DNA of 64,000 bases from Sphingobacterium paludis (lineage in GTDB: Bacteria; Bacteroidota; Bacteroidia; Sphingobacteriales; Sphingobacteriaceae). Location: the NCBI RefSeq assembly GCF_004364125.1, contig NZ_SNZV01000004.1:372001-436000 (forward strand), in the 5' to 3' direction. Positions within the stretch are counted from its first letter, which is position 1, and each line of letters opens with the position of its first letter. This document shows positions 27,185 through 35,514 of this stretch, in pieces. The notes beneath the pieces are model-generated. The model had not been told where the DNA came from and searched no databases. It saw only the letters and a program-made list of their open reading frames with translations. Position numbers and translations under genes: made by a program.

Positions 27185-28033
27185 TTATAAATGCTCCCGA
27201 AATTGACGTGGTGAAACGCCCGTTTGGCCTTTAAAGAAGTTCGAAAAATAAGCAATGTCCTTGAATCCAAGCTCGAATGTAATCTCTTTTATCGATTTCC
27301 AAGTGTTGTGTAACAAGCGTTTTGCTTCGAGGGTGGTGCGCGTCTGTATCAAGTACAAAGCCGTTACCTGCAGGTTGTTCTTGCAAAGAATATTCAAGTA
27401 ATTAGCAGAAATATTTAATTTACTTGCATAGAAGGTAACCGTCTTTTCCTCTTTGAAATGATAATCTATAAGGGCGTGATATCGTAATAAAATAGGATTC
27501 GTTCGGTATAAAGAAATCGCTTCAAATTTGCGTTCTACTTCACGGTTTACCAGCTGCGTGATGAGTTTACTTTTGGAGTATACGATATCCCAATATACCG
27601 GGAGCAAAGCAAGTTCGCGCTTCAAGCTTTCATACTCAAATAGGAGATCGTGAAAGAGCGGTTGCGATAGTTGAATGACGGGATACCCCTGATACAGTAA
27701 AAACGAAAATTGCATGGAAGTAGAGAACGTTTCAAATATACGCTTACTGATCATCAATTGGTAACCGCAGGTTTCTTCTCCCAGTTCCCATTTGTGAAGC
27801 TGATCGGGAAAAAGGATATGTATCTGAAAATCGGATACGGGATGATCAACAAAATCTATATTATGTACACCGCTACCCTTCTCGATAAGGAAGAGCAGAA
27901 AAAAGTCATGCTTGTGCGCTTTCTCAATTTTATTTTTGCCGTGCGAACCATGATAAAGTAAGCTGTAATCTGAGCTTGAATCAAGTTGAAAGTCTTTCAG
28001 TTCCAGTGTTGTGAAGATCTCCTTCTTTACCAT
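27185..28033 (-). CDS. AraC-family transcriptional regulator
   Basis: A 282-residue DNA-binding regulator. The N-terminal half looks like a cupin ligand-sensing domain (KAHKHDFFLLFLIEKGSG near 38-55; ILFPDQLHKWELG). The C-terminal 100 residues hold the two helix-turn-helix units: VTFYASKLNISANYLNILCK and SIKEITFELGFKDIAYFSNFFKGQTGVSPRQFREHL, the latter a full AraC signature. Many Bacteroidota regulators of this layout control a neighbouring transporter or efflux gene. Here the flanks are an ankyrin protein and a DUF4822 lipoprotein, both on the same strand, so the target is not obvious. Confidence 0.93.
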   Translation of the reverse strand: MVKKEIFTTLELKDFQLDSSSDYSLLYHGSHGKNKIEKAHKHDFFLLFLIEKGSGVHNIDFVDHPVSDFQIHILFPDQLHKWELGEETCGYQLMISKRIFETFSTSMQFSFLLYQGYPVIQLSQPLFHDLLFEYESLKRELALLPVYWDIVYSKSKLITQLVNREVERKFEAISLYRTNPILLRYHALIDYHFKEEKTVTFYASKLNISANYLNILCKNNLQVTALYLIQTRTTLEAKRLLHNTWKSIKEITFELGFKDIAYFSNFFKGQTGVSPRQFREHL

Positions 28034-28068
28034 ATATGGAAATTACAAATTATTCCGTTAATCCAGTA

Positions 28069-28105
28069 AAAATGGCCGATCCAAAAATTGAAGAGCGGCC
28101 ATTTT
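28069..28105 (-). terminator. Terminator after the DUF4822 lipoprotein gene
   Basis: AAAATGGCCG (28069-28078) pairs with CGGCCATTTT (28096-28105). On the minus strand the hairpin is followed by TTTT, just before the AraC start. Confidence 0.75.
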
Positions 28106-28115
28106 GATGCTGCAG

Positions 28116-28601
28116 TTACTTGTTAGGCCGGGTGTGGGTCGTTGGGGTATGTATAATATCATAATACACCGTACGATCACTATTGTTCGGATATAAACGA
28201 TAGGTGAATTCTTGTTTTGTCAAGACGGTAATATCGACAACCCGTGTAAATAGCACATCTTGGGTTTCTGGATTTTTGGCAATAAGCGTACGTGTTCTGC
28301 CGTCTGCCGATACAGACCAATCTCCCTGAATCCGAAGTACATCATTCAGGTCATAGATCACAAATGTACCATTCATGGTATAGTAAGCATAACCCACTGC
28401 GCCCGCAACGTTCGGATGAGTAAGGGGAACATTTTCTCCTGCGTTATTTCTTGCTCCCGTAGTCTTCCATGCAGTACTTGCCAATATTTCGCTCGGTGTG
28501 AGGGCAGGGGCGACCTCCTCACGGTTTTTACGACAGCTAAAAACTAGCGTAGTGAAGATCAGTGATAGGAGGATGAAACTCAAGTTTTTTAAATTATTCA
28601 T
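28116..28601 (-). CDS. DUF4822 domain lipoprotein
   Basis: A 161-residue lipoprotein: signal NLSFILLSLIFTTLVFSC with lipobox LVFSC and acylated C23. The domain from about residue 38 (EILASTAWKTTGARN...ENVPLTHPNVAGAVGYAYY; GTFVIYDLNDVLRIQGDWSVSADGRTRTL) matches what I know of DUF4822, a lipocalin-like small beta-barrel of unknown function. There is no charged residue at +2 of the mature protein that would fix its sorting. A consensus -7 box lies 22 bases upstream (28624-28631). Confidence 0.85.
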   Translation of the reverse strand: MNNLKNLSFILLSLIFTTLVFSCRKNREEVAPALTPSEILASTAWKTTGARNNAGENVPLTHPNVAGAVGYAYYTMNGTFVIYDLNDVLRIQGDWSVSADGRTRTLIAKNPETQDVLFTRVVDITVLTKQEFTYRLYPNNSDRTVYYDIIHTPTTHTRPNK

Positions 28602-28623
28602 AATTAGTAGTGTATGTGTCTTA

Positions 28624-28631
28624 CAAAAATA
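28624..28631 (-). promoter_or_regulatory. -7 box of the DUF4822 gene
   Basis: The minus strand reads TATTTTTG, 22 bases before the ATG at 28601. Confidence 0.55.
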
Positions 28632-28793
28632 TCTTTATCCGTATGTTCGGTTTTGCGAAAAGCGGGCGTAAAGTTGTAAATTTTATTGATACGAGCTATT
28701 TATGCGTAAGCCTTTCTTCTACACATTTTAAGTTCAGGTTCCGATCGTAAGATTCGCTTAGAATAGCTAATTTAGTAGGCAAATTCCCAGGAA

Positions 28794-29156
28794 ATGAACA
28801 TCGAACAACTACGTGAATATTGCATAGCTAAAAATGGCGTTACCGAAGAGTTGCCTTTTGGTCCGGACACCCTTGTGTTTAAAGTGGGCGGCAAAGTATT
28901 TTTGTTGCTGGGTCTGGATCAGGTCAGTCAACTCGCGTTTAATGTTAAGTGTGATCCGGATCGCGCAGTAGAATTACGAACGGATTATCCCCATACGGTG
29001 TTACCGGGCTACCATATGAATAAGAAACATTGGAATACTGTACATTGCAATCAAGCGCTGTCGGATGCAGCTGTAGAAGAATTGATTGATCATAGTTACG
29101 ATCTGGTGTTTAAATCGTTAACCAGATCCATCAAAGATCAAATATCGTCCCGATAG
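28794..29156 (+). CDS. MmcQ/YjbR family protein
   Basis: A 120-residue single-domain protein of the YjbR fold (double-wing/CyaY-like). Motifs: LREYCIAKNGVTEELPFGPDTLVFKVGGKVFLLL near 5-38, the usual first half of the family, and PGYHMNKKHWNTVHC near 71-85. A DNA-binding role is assumed from the fold; it has not been established for this branch. It is monocistronic and convergent with the GLPGLI gene. A weak dyad in the spacer (29206-29232) may end both transcripts. Confidence 0.9.
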   Translation: MNIEQLREYCIAKNGVTEELPFGPDTLVFKVGGKVFLLLGLDQVSQLAFNVKCDPDRAVELRTDYPHTVLPGYHMNKKHWNTVHCNQALSDAAVEELIDHSYDLVFKSLTRSIKDQISSR

Positions 29157-29205
29157 CGTTGCCATGCCGCGGGTATGTGCGCATTCTGGCTGATCCAATA
29201 ACGTT

Positions 29206-29232
29206 GGACGTATTATAGCAGGAATACGTGCC
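29206..29232. terminator. Weak dyad between convergent YjbR and GLPGLI genes
   Basis: GGACGTATT pairs with AATACGTGCC with one bulge. No T run, so it is a poor terminator. Confidence 0.3.
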
Positions 29233-29239
29233 TAAGGCA

Positions 29240-30100
29240 TTAATAGATTAAGTTTTCGAGCAGATTCCTTTTCATTTGATTGCGGTTATTTCCACCTCCA
29301 AAAAAGCGATTTTTTCCTAAGGATTCAAACAACTCCTGCATGTTCATTTCCTTTGCCTTTTTATCCTTCCAGTTTTGCGGGACATTGTCTGTCACAAAGT
29401 CTACTTTTTGTGCCCAATAATTGATGTGCATCTCCGGTATGGCCAATCCAAGAATCATACCGGGCAATCCATGTACAAGGGCGGGCCCGCCAGACACCGG
29501 GATCTGATCGGTATAGAATGCGACGATGTAAAGAGAATCTGGTGTGGCACCATTCACACGCCTGCATTCATAACCCGCTATCTGCCGATATTCATCTGTA
29601 AAACGCCAAGTGATTCGCTGAAGGGAGTCTTCCAATACATATTTCTCGTCAAGCTCCATCTGAACTAGAGAACTGCCCTGTGTCAGATTCTGATAAAAAA
29701 TTTTATCAGGCGAACCGCCGCGCATGGCCGATCTGCCCATTCTTTCCGGTCGGCCACTGTTGGGTCTGCGCCCGCCCCGGGATGGGGTGCGCGACGGCGT
29801 CGAGGTGCTTGTGGCCGATTCCTCATCGACGGCGCTCATCAAGGTTGCAGTTTGATCAAATTGCAAGGTAAAAAAAGATGAATTTTTCTCGGGGATATCA
29901 TCTACGTTGCTATTATAGCGCATCATCATGCCTCTATTTTGGCCGCTCGATTTGCTAGACATTTCGCGCATCCGCGCGCGCAGGTACACTTCCCGCTCAA
30001 AGCTGATGATCCCTTTTGTTGGGAAGTATGCATGTTGTGCATACAGCCCACAGAAGAGGCTGCAAACGAACATAAATAATAGGAGGGTGAATCTAATCAT
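29240..30100 (-). CDS. GLPGLI family protein
   Basis: A 286-residue exported protein with a signal peptide (FTLLLFMFVCSLFCGLYAQ). The family signature appears as HGLPGMILGLAIPE near residues 209-222. The order YVLEDSLQRITWRF, ...IAGYECRRV and YIVAFYTDQIPVSGGP before it is the normal GLPGLI layout. A low-complexity insert rich in Ser, Thr, Arg and Gly (STSTPSRTPSRGGRRP, near 96-130) is unusual. It overlaps the preceding outer-membrane barrel gene by 8 bases, so the two are translationally coupled and probably act together at the outer membrane. The family has no known biochemical role. Confidence 0.9.
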   Translation of the reverse strand: MIRFTLLLFMFVCSLFCGLYAQHAYFPTKGIISFEREVYLRARMREMSSKSSGQNRGMMMRYNSNVDDIPEKNSSFFTLQFDQTATLMSAVDEESATSTSTPSRTPSRGGRRPNSGRPERMGRSAMRGGSPDKIFYQNLTQGSSLVQMELDEKYVLEDSLQRITWRFTDEYRQIAGYECRRVNGATPDSLYIVAFYTDQIPVSGGPALVHGLPGMILGLAIPEMHINYWAQKVDFVTDNVPQNWKDKKAKEMNMQELFESLGKNRFFGGGNNRNQMKRNLLENLIY

Positions 30101-32771
30101 TTTTCTTGCCTAAATTTTTGTTGAAATCCCACTTCAATCCGACCATAAGATATTGCGACAGCGTCTGTTGTTGAGATTCGGAAAAGTTGCTGTTACCAAC
30201 TGTTCGATTGGTGTTGTTAAAGCTATTGAAAACATCAAATGCTTTCAAACTAAGCAGTAGGGATTCGCTGCTGAGCAATTTGCGGGTAAGTTCCAGGTTC
30301 ATATAGAACTGTTGAATGGGCTGCGGGAATACTTTTGTTTTACCGGTGTAACTGTAGAAAATAACCTGCGTGAGGCTGAATTTATAGGGAAGGAAATATT
30401 TGAGGTCGGCATTTGTCGAGGAACGGAATGCGGTATTGTCAAATTGTGGCTGTATCGAATTTGCTTCCTGATTGAGCCCTAAGCCAATGTTTACATTGAA
30501 ATCAACATGTTTGGAACTTTGTTTATTGGCGTTGATCCCGATAGTTGCATTCGCCGTGTTATTTCGGTTCAAGTCACCGTTGATAAACTGATAATTGTTA
30601 TCGTAAAATAAGGATGCAAACGGCCCAAATTGCACAAGACCATTCAGGATAGGCTTGCCGTAATTGATATTGACGCGGGCATTCCAGTTGCTGTTGTCCT
30701 GGATGTTCACATAGGTAGCGGTAGTGCGGCCTAACGAGTCAATTATAGACTTATTCACAATAGCACTATTAACGATGTTGGCATTCGCGTTGATGTTTAA
30801 TGAGGAGGCCTTTAGCAAACTGAATTTGCTGAAATTCACGTTGATGGCGTTGTTCGTCTCTCTTTTCAAATCAGGATTTCCCAGCTGCCTATAGAGGTCA
30901 TTTGTTGGTGGTTGCAAAGGCTGCAGCTGTGCAAAGCTCGGTACATTCGTATTGTTTTGGTAACCCAACGTTACATGCTGGCTGTTACTTATTCGGTAGG
31001 ACACATTCGCCTGAAGATTGTTTTGCCAAAAGTTACGGTTCAACGCGATTTGTCTATAGCTGTCGGTCAGCTCCTGGTATTTGTAGATGGTCTTGTTGGA
31101 GAAATTAATGTTGATTTTGTCGCGGTTGTAGTTCAGGTTGATATCTAGCCCATTGTTGCGGGCGAGGCTTTGTTGATCCTGCGAATAAAGCGTGTCACGG
31201 ATTGGCTCTTGCCCGTTAGGCATATTGGTGTAAGCATTGATTAGCGCGGATTGTTTAGCGGTACTGAAAGAATAGCCAAAAGTAAGATAAAGGTCTTTCG
31301 TAATCGGTTCGTTGATGTTTAACGATCCGCTGAGCCTGTTGTTTTTATTATCGGTAATCCGGGTTTGATCCACAATAACCGAACGTTCGTATTGCCCTAA
31401 GCTATCGTAGTAATTCGTTGTCTCGTCGATCAAGTTGGTACCTTTTGTGTTGTCGATATTGGTGTTGAGGTGGATATTCATGCTACGGCCAGATTTGTTC
31501 AAGCGCCGGCGGTAGTCTAGGCGTAAGTCCATCCCATCTTTTTCGGAGCTTCTGCTGTTATCTCTGCTGAAATCATTCGCTTTTCTATTTTCATTTCTGA
31601 AGGTTGTGCTGTTTGATGTGTTGGCAGAACTGGTCGTGCCGGTATTACCGTTTAGCTGCACATTAAGATTGCTGACAGAATCCAATTTGTATTTTACTTG
31701 AGCACGTAACACATTGTTTGTATTGTCTGACATCGAGCGTTCTTCCTGGGTGGTTTCTTGGGTGATACCGTTGTTCAGAACCCTTTTATTATAACTGCTT
31801 GACTCGTTAGCTAAGCTGTTATTATTGAAATTGTAGTTGGATGTGAGGTGAAGTTTGCGCTGTAGGAAATTGTTTTCGTAGTTTACGCCAGCACTTTTAT
31901 AGCGGGGGTCGCCTATGATCTGGTTGTTCATACGGATTCGGCTAGCGTCTCCGGAACTGCCCATATTGTTCCAACTTCCGGTTACACCGATACGCTCTGT
32001 CTGATCAAATTTTGCAGAAAATAGATTGGCATCAAAAAGTCCTTGTGTACCTACGCTGGCATTGGCATTCCCAAAAACACCCTTTCGGGCTTCTTCTTTG
32101 AGCACTACATTGACCGTTTGCAGGCGTACCCCATCGTCAATGCCAGTTAGTTCCGCTTCTTCGGATTTACGTTCATATACCTGTACCTTGTCAATGGCAT
32201 CTGCACGGACATTCCGGATCGCGATCTTTGGATCATAACCAAAAAATTCTTCGCCGTCTATCAAAACTTTCGAAACCGTTTTTCCTTGAGCTGTGATTTC
32301 GCCGGAAGCCGATACCGTTAGACCCGGTAAACGGCGTAGCAGATCTTCCAGTTTCGCATTTTTTTCCGTTTCAAAGCTACCTGCATCATACTCTATCGTG
32401 TCGCCTTTGATCTTTATTGGTATCTTTTGGTTGATCACGACTTCTTCCAACAGGTTGGATTGTGAATTGATTTGTATACGATCCAGCACGATGGGTTTCT
32501 GATCGACGACCAGTTTTTGGCTATAAATCTCAAATTTCGGATAAGTAGCGATCAGGATGTAACTGCCTTTTGCAACCTTACCAAACTGAAAAGCCCCGTT
32601 TTCATCAGCACGTGTAAAGTAGCGCATAATAGAATCCGTGTCGAGTAAAACGATAGAAGCATTGGTCAATGCGGCATTATCCGACTGATCAGCCACCGCA
32701 CCTTTAATAGACTGTTGTGCAAATAATTGGTGTACAAGAAGAAATGAAAATAAAAGAATAACTCTTTTCAT
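30093..32771 (-). CDS. Outer-membrane beta-barrel protein with carboxypeptidase-like N-domain
   Basis: An 892-residue outer-membrane protein. Order: signal peptide MKRVILLFSFLLVHQLFA, a CarboxypepD_reg-like beta-sandwich (SIKGAVADQSDNAALTNASIVLLD...GAFQFGKVAKGSYILIATYP, residues 22-85), a plug domain (LEDLLRRLPGLTVSASGEITAQGKTVSKVLIDGEEFF near 142-178) and a long barrel of the OMP_b-brl_3 type ending in an aromatic-rich strand (LMVGLKWDFNKNLG). It resembles TonB-dependent receptors, but I see no TonB box and no SusD partner; instead the overlapping gene encodes a GLPGLI protein, a pairing that recurs in Bacteroidota. The substrate is unknown. Confidence 0.9.
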   Translation of the reverse strand: MKRVILLFSFLLVHQLFAQQSIKGAVADQSDNAALTNASIVLLDTDSIMRYFTRADENGAFQFGKVAKGSYILIATYPKFEIYSQKLVVDQKPIVLDRIQINSQSNLLEEVVINQKIPIKIKGDTIEYDAGSFETEKNAKLEDLLRRLPGLTVSASGEITAQGKTVSKVLIDGEEFFGYDPKIAIRNVRADAIDKVQVYERKSEEAELTGIDDGVRLQTVNVVLKEEARKGVFGNANASVGTQGLFDANLFSAKFDQTERIGVTGSWNNMGSSGDASRIRMNNQIIGDPRYKSAGVNYENNFLQRKLHLTSNYNFNNNSLANESSSYNKRVLNNGITQETTQEERSMSDNTNNVLRAQVKYKLDSVSNLNVQLNGNTGTTSSANTSNSTTFRNENRKANDFSRDNSRSSEKDGMDLRLDYRRRLNKSGRSMNIHLNTNIDNTKGTNLIDETTNYYDSLGQYERSVIVDQTRITDNKNNRLSGSLNINEPITKDLYLTFGYSFSTAKQSALINAYTNMPNGQEPIRDTLYSQDQQSLARNNGLDINLNYNRDKININFSNKTIYKYQELTDSYRQIALNRNFWQNNLQANVSYRISNSQHVTLGYQNNTNVPSFAQLQPLQPPTNDLYRQLGNPDLKRETNNAINVNFSKFSLLKASSLNINANANIVNSAIVNKSIIDSLGRTTATYVNIQDNSNWNARVNINYGKPILNGLVQFGPFASLFYDNNYQFINGDLNRNNTANATIGINANKQSSKHVDFNVNIGLGLNQEANSIQPQFDNTAFRSSTNADLKYFLPYKFSLTQVIFYSYTGKTKVFPQPIQQFYMNLELTRKLLSSESLLLSLKAFDVFNSFNNTNRTVGNSNFSESQQQTLSQYLMVGLKWDFNKNLGKKND

Positions 32772-32865
32772 GATGAATGCTAGCTGAGCAAAGAAAAGAA
32801 GAAATAGAGTAAATGAACGTTAAAAGTGTGTATGTAATTAATTTGATACATTGCATATTAGGAGC

Positions 32866-32907
32866 AAAAAAAAGCGGCTCCTGAAATACAGGTCGCCGCT
32901 TTTTTTT
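32866..32907. terminator. Terminator between pyk and the outer-membrane barrel gene
   Basis: GCGGC (32874-32878) pairs with GCCGC (32895-32899), extended by inner CCTG/CAGG. Eight As before and eight Ts after allow action on either strand; on the minus strand it ends pyk. Confidence 0.85.
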
Positions 32908-32924
32908 GATGTCATAGACAGGAG

Positions 32925-34355
32925 TTATTTCACTTCGGATACACGAATGGTATTCGTTCTTCCTTTTTCGTGAAGCGGTGTCGATGATGTATTGATTACA
33001 ATTTGGCCAGAAGTTACCAAGTTGTGTTCTTTCAACAGTCTGTTTACGTCTTGAATAGTGCCATCGGTGCTTTCAAACTTTTCATAGATAAACACGCGCA
33101 CGCCCCATACCAGGCTTAATAGATTTAATAAATTTTTGTTGCCGGTGAACACGTAAATATCCGCATTAGGGCGATAGCTGGAGATTTCAAACGCCGTATA
33201 GCCGGATGAAGTCATGACAGCAATAGCTGATGCTTCTGTGTGTGCCGCTAAGTGAATAGAGGAACCGCAAATCGCATCAGGAATTCTGGTTTTCGTCTCA
33301 TGCACACTCTGTTTACTGCTGTAATACGGATACGATGTTTGCTCAACGTGTGTGATGATTTTTGCCATGGTCTCGATAACGATCTCCGGAAATTCACCTA
33401 CTGAAGTTTCGCCACTTAACATAACAGCATCCGCGCCATCCAATACCGAGTTTGCCACATCATTCACCTCTGCACGCGTAGGGCGAGGCGTCGTAATCAT
33501 GCTTTCCAACATCTGCGTGGCGATGATAACCGGTTTTGATAGGTCACGACATTTCTGAACGATTACTTTTTGCAAACCTGGAACTTCTTCCATAGGCATT
33601 TCTACGCCCAAGTCACCACGAGCAACCATGACCGCGTCTGTCGCTTCGATGATAGCGTCGATGTTTTCAATGGCTTCTGGCTTTTCCACCTTCGCAATCA
33701 CCAACGCGTGGCTTCCTTTAGCTTTAATAATTTCCTTACACTGGTAGATGTCTTCGGCAGAACGCACGAAAGACATAGCGATCCAATCTGCACCGTTATC
33801 GAGGGCAAAGTTCAGGTTGTCTAAATCTTCTTCTGTTAGCGAAGGAATGGATACTTTCGTATTGGGAAGATTGACGCCTTTCCGCGATGTCAATACACCA
33901 CCATGCACCACTTCACATTTTACGGTATCTTTGTGGTTGGTGTGCAATACACGCAATTGTAACTTTCCATCATCCAAAAGAATGATTTCGCCGTCTTTAA
34001 CATCGTTCGGGAAGTTCTCGTAAGTGATGTAGATACGATTTTCATCGCCGATAAGTTCTTCTGTTGTGATTTCCACTTCGGAACCGTTAATCAATACAGC
34101 GCCGCCTTCCTTCATCTTTCCGATACGGATTTTAGGCCCTTGTAAATCCGCTAATATTCCGACATTGAAAGGGTGCTCACTATTAATTTCTTTGATGGTA
34201 TTGATCACTTTTAAGTGGTCTTCCTGACTTCCATGAGAGAAGTTCAAGCGACACACATCCACACCTTTGGCAATCAAATTGGTCAATATAGTTTTGTCCG
34301 AGGATGCTGGACCCAGTGTGGCTACAATTTTAGTCCTTTTTTGAATCTTGTTCAT
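32925..34355 (-). CDS. pyk: Pyruvate kinase
   Basis: Glycolytic enzyme making pyruvate and ATP from phosphoenolpyruvate and ADP, 476 residues. Motifs: RTKIVATLGPAS near 7-18 and CRLNFSHG near 35-42 (nucleotide and PEP binding); ILADLQGPKIRIG near 66-78; IAKVEKPEAIENID near 219-232, containing the catalytic Lys of the IxKIE motif; and ARGDLGVEMP near 244-253. The C-terminal domain ends RTNTIRVSEVK. It lies downstream of the IPExxxVDY gene on the same strand but has its own -7 box. Confidence 0.98.
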   Translation of the reverse strand: MNKIQKRTKIVATLGPASSDKTILTNLIAKGVDVCRLNFSHGSQEDHLKVINTIKEINSEHPFNVGILADLQGPKIRIGKMKEGGAVLINGSEVEITTEELIGDENRIYITYENFPNDVKDGEIILLDDGKLQLRVLHTNHKDTVKCEVVHGGVLTSRKGVNLPNTKVSIPSLTEEDLDNLNFALDNGADWIAMSFVRSAEDIYQCKEIIKAKGSHALVIAKVEKPEAIENIDAIIEATDAVMVARGDLGVEMPMEEVPGLQKVIVQKCRDLSKPVIIATQMLESMITTPRPTRAEVNDVANSVLDGADAVMLSGETSVGEFPEIVIETMAKIITHVEQTSYPYYSSKQSVHETKTRIPDAICGSSIHLAAHTEASAIAVMTSSGYTAFEISSYRPNADIYVFTGNKNLLNLLSLVWGVRVFIYEKFESTDGTIQDVNRLLKEHNLVTSGQIVINTSSTPLHEKGRTNTIRVSEVK

Positions 34356-34413
34356 TTACAATATTTTATTTATGTACGTCTGTTTGTGTTCTCTTTTATA
34401 AAAACCTGTGCCG

Positions 34414-34421
34414 CAAAAATA
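34414..34421 (-). promoter_or_regulatory. -7 box of pyk
   Basis: The minus strand reads TATTTTTG, 58 bases before the ATG at 34355. Confidence 0.55.
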
Positions 34422-34484
34422 GCAATCTGTTTTTAAGTTAGGTTTACTAAAGTGTAAAATTTACACTTTGCTATAGCTAAAGCA

Positions 34485-34991
34485 CTAAAATATAAGATTT
34501 TCTTTGGATTTCAATGAAGTTGGGTCTAATTCTTTCGTTAACATCACTTCATTGATGGCCTTCACTTCATCCATAAGTGCTTTCAAATCTTCCGGATCGA
34601 TATAGTGTTTGACGATGAGGAAGTAATCAAAATTTGGGAGTTCGGGTACCAATAGTCCACCTTCGCTGCTTCGATTGTTTAGCAAGTAGAATTCAAATTC
34701 GAAATTTACATCACAATAGCGGTAAATCGTAAAATAATGCTTCAGCGTGCCTTTTTGCTTCGTTTTTTCAAAGATGATGTGGTAATCCATCTCATCCCGA
34801 TCTTTCTCCTTGACATAGCCTTTATGATCCAGATAATCCTCTTTACCTCTTTTGAAAGCAAGGCCCGTATTTTTTGAAATAAAGTGACAAAGCCTGTAGT
34901 CACGGAGCGAAGAACTAATGCCCACCAACACAAAATCGAGCTCCAAATCGAAGTCGAGGTCTAGCGTTAAATGTCGTTTTGTTATGCTCAC
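34485..34991 (-). CDS. IPExxxVDY family protein
   Basis: A 168-residue protein of a Bacteroidota-restricted family named for a motif seen here as VPELPNFDY (near 117-125), preceded by FYLLNNRSSEGGLL. The N-terminus LDLDFDLELDFVLVGISSSLRDYRLCHFI is also typical. No function is known. A GTG at 34989-34991 is taken as start (MSITKRHLTL...); the frame is open to a TTG at 35000 but there is no nearby ATG. The position next to pyk and divergent from acpP-fabF-rnc is, to my knowledge, conserved in the phylum and suggests a link to lipid or RNA metabolism without proving it. Confidence 0.8.
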   Translation of the reverse strand: MSITKRHLTLDLDFDLELDFVLVGISSSLRDYRLCHFISKNTGLAFKRGKEDYLDHKGYVKEKDRDEMDYHIIFEKTKQKGTLKHYFTIYRYCDVNFEFEFYLLNNRSSEGGLLVPELPNFDYFLIVKHYIDPEDLKALMDEVKAINEVMLTKELDPTSLKSKENLIF

Positions 34992-35188
34992 AGCTGTCAA
35001 AAATTAATGTCGAAAATAAGAAAAAAATACCTAACAAATCGTTTTTTATACCTGAAGTCGAATGTTGGACAAAGTTCTTGGTAGATAAAAAAATAATTAT
35101 TAATATTGAATATGTGGCTAATAGCGGCCGTTTTCAAAACAAAGCCTAAATAAAAACGTTCTTATTTCAAATCTTCAATCCAAAAAGG

Positions 35189-35219
35189 TTTGATATTTGG
35201 GGAAATTTATTTTTCTTTG
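35189..35219 (+). promoter_or_regulatory. Promoter of acpP
   Basis: TTTG (35189-35192), a 19-base spacer, then TTTCTTTG (35212-35219), which is one mismatch from TAnnTTTG. It lies 33 bases before the acpP ATG. Confidence 0.6.
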
Positions 35220-35252
35220 CACAGATTTATTAAACAATTAAACTATAAAATC

Positions 35253-35492
35253 ATGTCAGATATCGCATCAAGAGTAAAAGCAATTATCGTTGAAAAGTTA
35301 GGTGTAGACGAAAACGAAGTGACACCAGAAGCTTCCTTCACGAATGATTTAGGTGCAGACTCACTTGATACAGTTGAGTTGATCATGGAATTCGAAAAAG
35401 AATTTAACGTAGCTATTCCTGACGACCAAGCTGAAAACATCAGTACTGTAGGTCAAGCTATCTCTTACTTAGAAAAGAACGTTAATAACTAA
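35253..35492 (+). CDS. acpP: Acyl carrier protein
   Basis: Carrier of growing acyl chains in type II fatty acid synthesis, 79 residues and strongly acidic. The phosphopantetheine site is S37 in [12 protein letters not shown]. The ATG at 35253 gives the normal [12 protein letters not shown] start; a longer TTG-started frame from 35190 runs through the promoter and is rejected. fabF starts 22 bases after its stop, so the two are co-transcribed. Confidence 0.98.
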   Translation: MSDIASRVKAIIVEKLGVDENEVTPEASFTNDLGADSLDTVELIMEFEKEFNVAIPDDQAENISTVGQAISYLEKNVNN

Positions 35493-35514
35493 TTTATTAG
35501 GCCAAACATATTTA

